Shown here piece after piece: positions 1 through 9,300 of a stretch of DNA of 11,126 nt (position 1 is the stretch's first letter; each line of letters starts with the position of its first letter). The position numbers and the translations under genes were made by a program. Below the pieces are notes generated by a model. It did no database searches, was not told the origin of the DNA, and saw nothing but the letters and a program-made list of their open reading frames with translations. This DNA comes from Baffinella frigidus. Lineage: Eukaryota; Cryptophyceae; Cryptomonadales; Baffinellaceae. Location: the NCBI GenBank assembly GCA_026770585.1, contig MU646365.1:1006341-1017466 (forward strand), in the 5' to 3' direction.

Positions 1-8
1 CCACCCAG

Positions 9-69
9 GTGTTCCTCGTAGCGAACGTGGCGCACCACGTGAAGCTGTCCTACCTAACAGCCTCCGGAG
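9..69 (+). pseudogene. Decayed copy of exon 1
   Basis: Matches 231-291 with a few substitutions (for example CTCGTAGCG for CTGGCAGCG) and keeps the CAG|GTG acceptor. It then diverges at 70 into unrelated sequence and loses the end of the exon and the donor. Confidence 0.85.
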
Positions 70-230
70 CACGTGAATGCGAAGGCGTCAATGGCTCCAA
101 AACCGGACCCGTTTCAAAGGCGTCCGTTTAGTACTGTCACGTCCGGTATTAGTACCGAGCCCTGGTACAAAAGGTTACTACCGGCACGTCCCATAAATAC
201 ACTGAACCCTGGACTCTGAACCGATCGCAG

Positions 231-314
231 GTGTTCCTGGCAGCGAACGTGGCGCACCACGTGAAGTTGTCCTACCTGACAGCCTCGGGGGACTCCTGGG
301 TGAAGTTCCACTGG
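231..314 (+). CDS. Exon 1: C-terminal strands of a PA14 domain
   Basis: Acceptor gatcgCAG, then 28 codons in phase 0, then donor GTGCCT. The peptide has the PA14 end pattern: hydrophobic strand, HHVKLSYLTASGDSWVKFHW, with the final W of the 'L.W' strand. It parallels the end of the second PA14 domain in exon 7 (...DVLVEY...GVTLSW), which supports the frame. The earlier part of this PA14 domain must lie upstream of the window. A decayed copy of this exon lies at 9-69. Confidence 0.85.
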
Positions 315-3300
315 GTGCCTACCCTTCCCTACACTACCTACACTCTCAACCCTAAAACTCTAAACCCTCAACCCTTAACCCTAAACCCTAAACCCGAAAC
401 CCTGAACCCGAAACCCGAAACCCGAAACCCTAAACTTTAAACCCTAAACCCTGCTCCCTGAACCCTAAACCGTAAACCCCAAACTCCAAACCCTCAATCA
501 GGTGCAGGACCTGGAGACCCGTCCGTATGTCTGGGGGACGATATCCGCGCAGTACCTCTACACAGATTTCGCGCTGCTCGGCAACGTCGCGGACCCTTTC
601 CAGATTGAGGTCCGAGCCCTAAACCATAAACCCCAAACCATAAACCATAAACCATAAACTATAAACCATACACCATAAACCATCAACCATAAACCACAAT
701 CCCCAAACCCCAAACCCCACACCCCAAACCCCAACCCCCAACCCCTAAACCCCAAACCCCAAACCCCAAACCCAAAACCCTAACCCCGAAGCCCGCAAAC
801 AGGTCTCCGCTGGGGCGTGCTGCGGGACGCGCGCCGCGGCGTTCGGGTCAGGGCTGTCGCACTCGATCGCAGGGTTCCCGTCCTCGTTCACGATCCGCTG
901 CAAGGACCAGTACAGCAACCCGGTCACGGCTGGCGGCGCGACGTTCCAGGTGTGACACCTTCTCGCTCCGCCTCACGCGGCTGTCAGACGATTGACACGT
1001 TGACGTGCTGGGTGTGCGGTACACGCACATCAACGTTACAGCGGGAAAGAGCCCGGGGGAAGCAAGTTGGTGAGACACATAGACTGAGGCAGAGCTAGTC
1101 GGTCGCGGGGTTCCCGTCCTCGTTGACCATCCGCTGCTAGGACCTGTACAGCAACCCGGTCACGGCTGGCGGCGCGACGTTCCAGGTGTGACCCACGCCT
1201 TCGTTGATAGTAGCATCGCCATATCTGATATCAATGAACCGAGGCCATCTCTCCCCAAGGGCCTATCCCACGCCACTCCTTGGGCGGACTCTGCATCGGG
1301 CGGACTCTGCACAACCCCCTCCAACCCTAAACCCCAAATCCCTCACCCCCACACCCCGACACTGGGTGACGGCGTCAGCGAACGCGCTGAACATGCGTGC
1401 CGTGCTTATTCCTCCTTCGTTATTTCTCTCAAGCCTGATCAAGTTATTACTCTCAAGCCCAATGAAGTTGTTACTCTCAAGCCCAATGCAGTTGTTACTC
1501 CCAAGCCCAACGAAGTTATTCCTCTCAAGCCTAACGAAAAATCGCCACCTTACTCACCACGCAGTTCTCACCCCCAAACCCCACCACTAGGCAACGGCGT
1601 CAGCGAACGCGCTTAGGCATGCTTCCCTTCGTGCGCAACCCCCCACCCCTAAACCCCAAACCACTCACTCCCCGAAACCGTATTTGCAGGTGACGGCTTC
1701 GGCGAACGCGCTGAACATGCGCGCCGTGCGCCCCGCCTCGACCATCACCGATTCCTCCAACGGCAACTACGAGGTCGTGACCCCTCCACACACGCTCGCG
1801 GACTATTTCTAAGTTGACACGCTGCGGCGGCGGTGCAAACCCGTCAACTTTGGCGCGGGGAAGAGCCCGGGCAAGCCGAATTGGTGCGCGCGAATAGACT
1901 GAGGCGGAGCTAGGCGAACCGTGCGCCGCTCCAAACCCTCAACTTCCGAAACGCTCAACACAGGTGTCGTATCAGCTGGCGTCGCCCGTCGGAGCATACT
2001 CCCTCCACGTGCAGCACATCGCGTCCGCCGGCGGGCTCTTCGCGAGCTACTACGCGGACGCGTCTTTCACCACGGGGGTTTCGGCGCGCACGGACGCCAC
2101 CCTCAACTGGTAACCCTAAACCCTAAACCCTCGATTGGTGCACCTAAACCCTAACCCCTAAACCCTAACCCCTCAACTCTGCAGCCTACACCCTAAACCC
2201 TAAACTATAAACCATACACCATACACCATAAACCCTAAACCCTGAACCCCAAACCCTAAACCCTAAACCCTAAACCCTAAACCCTACCCCCCCCTCCAGG
2301 TCGCACGACACCGGGGGCAAGCCAGCAGTGTCTCTCCCGGACGACTCAGCGTACACGGCGCGCTGGTCGGGCTTCGTGCAGCCGCAGTATGCGCAGAAGT
2401 ACACGTGGTACGTGGGGCTGGCGGGCGCGGAGGAGCGCGTCAAGCTCTGGGTAACCCTCAACCCTCCCTACACCCTCCCTCAACCCTCCCTACACCCTCC
2501 CTCAACCCTCCCTACACCCTCCCTACACCCTCCCTCAACCCTCCCTACACCCTCCCTCAACCCTCCCCACACCCTCCCAACACCCTGCCTGAACCCTGAA
2601 CCCGAACCCTCCTCATACCCCAAACCCCAAACCCTAAACCCCAAACCCTCAACCCAAAACCCCAAACCCCAAACCCCAAACCCTAAACCCCAAACCCTAA
2701 AACCCAAACCCTAAAACCTAAATAAAACCTGACCCCCAAACCACAAACTCTATCCCCCAAATCAAGCCTGACCCCTAAACCCCTCCTGCAGGTGGACAAC
2801 AGCATCATCATCGAGCAGTGGGCGAGCCTCTCGGGGACCGAGGGGAGCGGCACCCTCTCGTTCGCTGCCGGCGGCTACTACGACGTCCTGGTGGAGTACA
2901 AGCACGCCTCGGGGACCAACGCCAGCCAGGGAGTGACGCTCTCCTGGGAAGCAGCCTCCGTCGCCAAGGCCGTCGTGCCTTCGGACCGCCTCTACCCTGT
3001 CCAGCACGTTCTCGGTAAACCCTCAACCCTGATCGCTAGCCCCTCCACCCTAAAGTCACGATCGAGCCTGAGTTGTCGTGTTGCCCTTAACTCCAAACCC
3101 GAACCCCGAAACCCGAAACCAGAAACCCGAAACCCGAAACCCTGAACCCTGAACCCCGACTCCTCAACCAGGCTCGCCGTTCGGGCTGAACCTCGATGAC
3201 GCGTGGACGTCGCTCGGCACTAAGACGGGGCAAGTCACCGGCGGCATGCAGGTCCAGTTCCTGAACCCCTAGCCCTTAATCTCCCAACTCCTGGACCCTT

Positions 3301-6300
3301 AGCCCTTAGCCCTCAACTCTCAACCCTAAACCCTGAACCCTAAACCCTAAACCCTAAACCCTAAACCCTAAACCCTAAACCTTCAACCCTCAACCCTCAA
3401 CCCTCAACGTTTTGAGGTAGTTACGGCACTAAGACAGGGCAAGTTCCCTGGGGCATGCAGGTCCAACCCACAACCCCTCGCCCTCAATCTCAAGGCCTGA
3501 AGCCTGTTCCCTCCTCGTAGGTGACGGTGATCGGGCACGGGTTCGACCCGTACGGGGCGTCCCTGTACCGGTGCGTCTTCTCGGAGCCCCCCGGGCAGTC
3601 CGAAGGTCGCGTCCGAAACCCGACCCCGCGAACTGTGTCCACCCCCCGATCAATCGCAAAAGGTGACGATGCTGGCTAGAAGAGCGGCCAGAAGCACGTC
3701 TAACGAGTGTGTACGCTCGCAGGCCCAGGCGGGTTGCACCCCACGGGAAGCTTCCACCACTCTGGGAACGTCACGGCCGAGTCTGCCCCGGTGCGCTCCC
3801 CTCCTTTATTTGCCCCTCCTTCACATGATTTGACGTAATGCGCATTACCCCCCCTTTGCATTGTTGGCGTTTTTTTATTTCTTGATCCCCGATCCCCCGA
3901 TCCAAAATCCGCGATACCCCAAAATCTACAACACCCCAGGTGGTGCTCCCCTCCTTTGTTTGCCTTACCGCGATTCATCTCCGCAGACCCCTCCTTTATT
4001 TGCTTTGACGTAATGCCCCGGTGCTCACCCCTCCTTCACATGATTTGACGTAATTTGCTTTCGCATTTTTGCGAAACAAACCACGCGTCTCGCACACAAA
4101 TGGAAAATACGCGTCTCACACACAAATAACGAATCCACCGTCTCACACACAAACAACGAATTCAGGTGGTGCCCATCTCGACGAACCGGATCATCTGCGT
4201 GATCCCCGAATGGGACGCGGCCGCGCGCGCGGTTCCACCCTAAACCCTAAACCCTAAACCCTAAACCCTAAATCCTACACCCTAAACCCCAAACCCCAAA
4301 CCCAAACCCCCGACCCAAACCCTTAACCCCAAACCCCAAACCCGCAACCCTAAACCCTAAACCCCGCACCCCAAACCCAAACCCCCAAACCCCAAACCCC
4401 AAACCCCAAACCCCTAAACCCCTCACCCTAACCCAGATCGCGCCGTCGCTCTCGCTCCGGCGGTTGACCACCCTCGACAGCCGCAACCTCGCGGTGCCGA
4501 GGGCCGTGTGCGAGGGCGGGCCGCTGCACGGTGACACCCTCCCTCAACGAAACCCTCAACCCTCAACGATCTCCGAAACTCGATTGTGTGTGAGAGAGAG
4601 AGAGAGTAAGGGGGGGTGGGGGGGGTTAGGCGCGTCCGGATTTCAAGTCGATTTCGCAGTGTGCGAGGGCGGGCCGCTGCACGGTGCGCCCGGATCCCGA
4701 AACCTGATTGTTTGTATGGGTGGGGGGGGGGGGTCGGGGGGCAGAGCTGAAGTCGGTTTCGCAGCTGCCCGCACTCTTAAAAGGTCGTTCGACTGTTTAA
4801 TTTTGTTCGAAAAAAACAATGACGGGAGACCCTGCACCCAGACCCCACCCAAACCCCACCCCCACACCCTCACCCCATACCCGGGAGGCACCGCGTGCGT
4901 AGCCGCGTGCTCCTTCGTGGGAGCAAACACTCAACCCAGTCCCCTCACCCCCCTTAGCCACACGAGGCTGGTCCAACACCCTGACCCCGTACGTGCTCCC
5001 TCGAGGGCCGGTTCGACTGTTTGCCTGCACCCAAACCACGAACCCCAAGCCCAAATCGCCCCCCCCCCCCTCACCCCCTCCCCCTTTCACCCCCCACCCT
5101 AACCCCTCACCCCACGGCAGGCGCCGCGTGCGTGGACCCGTGCTCTCTCGAGGGGTGCGGGGGGTGCGTCGGTGGGGTGTGCGCGCTCAACAGGTCGCCC
5201 CCCACCCGAGGCGGGCGTGTGGGCTTGGCTCTGACTATTCGTAAGTGGGCATGGGTCGCCCCATTCGCGGCAGAAAACCCCCATTTTTCTGAAAACCTTC
5301 TGCATGTCTGCTTTGTTTTCAAGTTGTTGGGGAAATCGTCGTAGGGAAATAGTCATATGTCTGTGTGGTTTCCAGTAGCATAAACCCTAAACCTTACCCC
5401 AACAACAGCAACGCGCTGGTGCGCGTGGAGGCGCGCTTCGTAACCCGCTCCGCCGACCACTCTATGTACTGTAGCTAAGTAGACAATCTGGGCGTGCGGT
5501 ACAAATCCGTCAACTTTGGAGCTAAAACGGGCCCAGGGGAAGCAAACTGGCGCGCCCGAATAACCCGTAAGCCGACAACAGCAACGCGCTGGTGCGCGTG
5601 GAGTCGACGGTGCGCTCCGTGACTCGCTCGGTCGACCACTTCACGTATCAGGTGCGCGCCCCCTCCGAAAGAGGCCCACCTCAACCCTAAACCCCAACCC
5701 CTGAACCCTAAACCTAAAACCTAAACTCTGAACCCTAGACCCTCAACCCTAAACCCTGCACCATACTCCTAAACCCTGAACCCTAACCCCTAAGCCCTAC
5801 ACCCTGAGCCTACACCCTAAACCGTACGCCGGAGGTAATTCCTGAACAATAAACCCTAAACTCCGAACCCTAACCCCTAACCCCAGACCCCAACCCCAAA
5901 CCCTAGGCGGTGGTGCTGTCCGCGGCCCCGCGCAAGCGGCTGCTCCTCGGCAGCGCGCGCATCCTCACCATCACCTCCTCAACCCTGAACGCATCCTCGC
6001 CCTGCACCCTGAAACATAAACCCTAATTCCGAAGCCTCAATTCCTAAGCCCCACCCCGTAATCCCCTCACCCCTCACCCTGAACCCTGAACCCTGAACCC
6101 TTAGCCCTAAACCCTAAACTATCAACTATAAAAAACATACCCCACACAATAAACAATACCCCCTCAAGCCTTGACGCAAACATCAGGCGGTAGTGTTGTC
6201 CGCGGCCCCGCGCAAGCGGCTGCTCCTCGGCAGCGCGCGCATCCTCACCATCACGGGCACTGGCTTCGATCGCTCGGGGACGTCCAAGTACTCCCCACAC

Positions 6301-9300
6301 CCTCAACCCCAACCATAAAACCCAAACTTCTGAACCCTTAACCCCCAAACCCTAAAACCCTGACGCCTGAACACTACCTTCTAAACCCTCACCCCTAACC
6401 CCTAAACCTTTACCCCTCAAACCCTTACTCCTGAACACAACACCCTAACTCATAAACCCCACGCCCCACACCCCAACCCCCCAATCCCCGAACCCCAAAC
6501 GCCTCACCAGGTGCGAGTTCACAGGCGGCGACGCGCTGGGGGTGTTCTCGGCGAACACCGGATCCTTCACAGGTCCCCCTTGTAGAGAGCGCCCCTTGGA
6601 GACGGGTACAAAATACGGGTTTCAAATTGTCAGATCGTGCAGTAATTTTGGTACAAAATCGACATGTGTATCGTCAGGCGGGGACGAGTTGGGGGTGTAC
6701 TCGGCGAATACCGGATCCTTCACAGGCCCCCCCTCCTGACCCTGGCATCATGCATCTAGCACACGACACCGTCCTTTCACAGGGGCGCCGCAGACCGCCC
6801 AAGGCCGAGGAGGGTACTTAATTTGAAGACTCTCCGTCCTCAGGGAACTGCAGCTGTACGCCTGATTTCTGAAGGAATCCTGACCCCTGGGACGCCTCTG
6901 CTTTCACAGGGGCGGCGCAGATCGCCGAAGGCCTCGGAGGAAAGCCCTCGGGGGTGTCGACGTTTCAGTGCATGGTGCCGAGCGCGTGGAAGGGGTGCAG
7001 CCCCTAAACTCTGCACCCTTCATCCTGAACCCTACCTTCTGAACCATTGAACGCATAGAATGAAAGTGAGTGATGCTGAGCGCGTGGAAGGGGTACAACC
7101 CCTACACCTAAACCCTGAACCATAAACCCGGAACCTAAACTCTGAACTCTAAACCCTAACCCCCAGTCCAAAACCCTGCACCCTGAACCCTGAACCCTGA
7201 ACCCTGAACCCTGAACCCTAAACCCTGAACCCTACCTCCTAAACCCTAACCCCTCGGCCCTAAACGATAAACTATAAACCATAAATCCTACACCCTGAAC
7301 TCTAAACCCCAAACCCTAAACCCTGGACCCTGCAGGTACGGCGACGCATCAGTAACGATCCGCCGCGCCACAGACTCCTCAACAGAGCCGCCCATCTCGG
7401 GCAAAACCTGGTACCACCCCCACCGTCCATTTGGGCTCACCCATTTGCCGGCCCGGGGCTTTTTCCAGCTCCAAAGATGTCGGCTACACACTGCAACCTG
7501 CGCCCTATCCCCTACCCGCTAACCCCCAACCCCCACCCAGGTTCACCTTCGCTGGGACACCGACCATCACAGCCGTGCAACCCGCCTACGGCCCCATCAC
7601 AGGAGGGTCCGAAGTCACGCTCTATGGCGCGAACCTCGGCCCCGCCAAGATTTTCCTGCAGGTAAGCCGGGCTTAGGGTTGAGGGTTTACCACACGAGGC
7701 TATCCATGCGAACAGAACAAAAGTCGATTGTAAGCGTTTGAGCAGTAATTTTTATGTGTTTGGTCACGTGGCGCTCGAAAAGCGGGCGCCACGTGACCAA
7801 TTCTCCCCGCAAAATTCCCCCATCACTGGAGGGTCCGAAGTCACGCTCTATGCCGCGAACCTCGGCCCTGCTTGCAGGCACGACGGGCTTAGGGTGTAGG
7901 GTGTAGGGTGTAGGGTGTAGGGTGTAGGGTGTAGGGTGTAGGGTGTAGGGCCCTCCTCCCGCCTCCCAGGCAGTCATTGGTTAGGTTTCATCTTCCGTGT
8001 TGAGGGTTTGGGGTTAAGGGTTTATTGACTGTTCTCCGCCGTTGCTCTTAGGATCTTAGGATCGTAAGAACCTTAGGGCTCTTACGGTCCGATTCCCAAC
8101 GCCATTTCCCGAAGCCGGATGCTGTGATGTGAACCCTAAACCCTGAACCCCAAACCCTGATCCCTGAACCCTGAACCCCAAACCCTGAACCCTGCACCCT
8201 AAACCCCAAACCCTGAACCCCGAACCCGGAAACCTAAACCCCACACCCTCACCCCTAAACCATAAACCCTGAACCCTAAACCCCGAACCCTTCACCATGC
8301 GTGCAGAGGCACGGCTGCCATGACCGACCCCTGAACCCAGCACCCTGAACCCGAACCCCTCAACCCTTAACCCCGAACCCTGCTCCAGGCGCGCACTGGA
8401 GGCACAACTGCGATGATTTTCGACGTGCGGGACTTTTGAACCCTCAACCCTTAACCCCGTGAACCCTGAACCCTAGACCCCAAACCCCAAACCTGAAGCC
8501 CTCAAGCCTGAAGCTCGAAGCCTGAATCAGGCGCGCATCGGAGGCACGACTGCGATGGTGTCGGACGTCCCGACGTATTCCGAGATGAAGATCAAGGTCA
8601 ACCTTACACCCTAATCCCCAATCTCGATATCCTCAACTCTCAAACCTAAACCCTAAACCCTCAACCCTAACCCATCAACCCCAAACCCTTAACCCTGAAC
8701 GGTTTCACACCCTAAATGAAATCCTTAACCCGAAACGCTAGAACCACACGGTGGGCTACGAGGGTTTCGTTGACACTGGATTCCAGGGTGATACGTGACC
8801 AATTTGCATCAAAAAAAATCGTCAAGTTAATTGTATTCAGGCAAGTTGACTTTTGATGAAAGGTTCGTAGTCCACCGTCTGGAACCGAAACCCCAAGCCC
8901 TACACCCTACACCAGGTGCCGCAAGGGCGGGGTGGGAACAAGAAGGTCGAGCTGCTCATCGACGGCCAGGTCACCCCCTGAACCTCTAAACCCCGAAACC
9001 CCGAAACTCCGAAACCCTAAACCCTAAACCCTAAACCCTCAGCCATGATCCCTACACCCTGAACCCTATACCCTTCACTCCAAACCCTAAACCCTAAACC
9101 CTAAACCCTAAACCCTAAACCCAAAACCCTAAACCCAAAACCTAAACCCCTGACTGACGGCCAGGCTGCGGAGTACTCGTACTTCTCGTACATCGCGGCG
9201 TATATCGTGGGGATTCCGATGTATGATCGCCACTACAACGTGCCCAACACAGGTGCGTTTACGGTCCAGCGTTTAGGGTGTAGGATGGGGGATGGAAAGG

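Larger units (their letters stand above)
4531..5120 (+). repeat. Intron 12: low-complexity, exon fragments
   Basis: A 590-base intron with a GA microsatellite (4592-4606), G-runs (about 4609-4628 and 4720-4740), C-runs (about 5059-5110), three exon fragments (4656, 4888, 4982) and a repeated GTTCGACTGTTT (4787 and 5011). True telomere units are few. No other gene seen. Confidence 0.75.
6573..6909 (+). other. Intron 16: exon fragments, no telomere array
   Basis: 337 bases holding copies of exon 16 (6674) and exon 17 (6783). A repeated GGTACAAAAT at 6604 and 6649 lies in the unique part. The remainder (6815-6900) shows nothing recognisable. Confidence 0.7.
8130..8525 (+). repeat. Intron 18-19 region: CCCTGAA-rich filler before exon 20
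   Basis: CCCTGAA, CCCCAAA, CCCTAAA variants broken by two exon 20 fragments. The upstream part of the same intron (7662-8130) instead carries sense-strand G-rich motifs, hairpins and the exon 19 copy. Confidence 0.88.

Noticed and set aside
558-755. Minus-strand open frames reading GFRVWGLGFGVWGL-type peptides (also 2480-2707, 4268-4537, 8056-8343)
   Set aside because: These are translations of the telomere-like repeats (TTTAGGG variants read as G-F/W-G-L). They contain no domain and follow repeat tracts exactly.
962-1098. Element A as a tRNA-derived SINE
   Set aside because: I could not find A-box or B-box promoter motifs or a tRNA-like fold on either strand.
1188-1616. 142-codon open frame on the + strand with an 8-residue repeat
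   Set aside because: It lies wholly in intron 3 and runs through a decayed exon 3 end, exon 4 fragments and a minisatellite. The openness comes from repeats lacking stops in this frame.
2455-2592. CRISPR-like array
   Set aside because: The units are contiguous 11-base tandem repeats with no unique spacers, in a eukaryotic intron.
4656-4686. A tiny extra coding exon flanked by AG and GT
   Set aside because: It duplicates the end of exon 12 and would break the phase with exon 13. Treated as a ghost copy.
4464-5102. 212-codon open frame on the + strand
   Set aside because: Only its first 22 or so codons are exon 12. The rest is low-complexity intron with G-runs and proline-rich C-runs.
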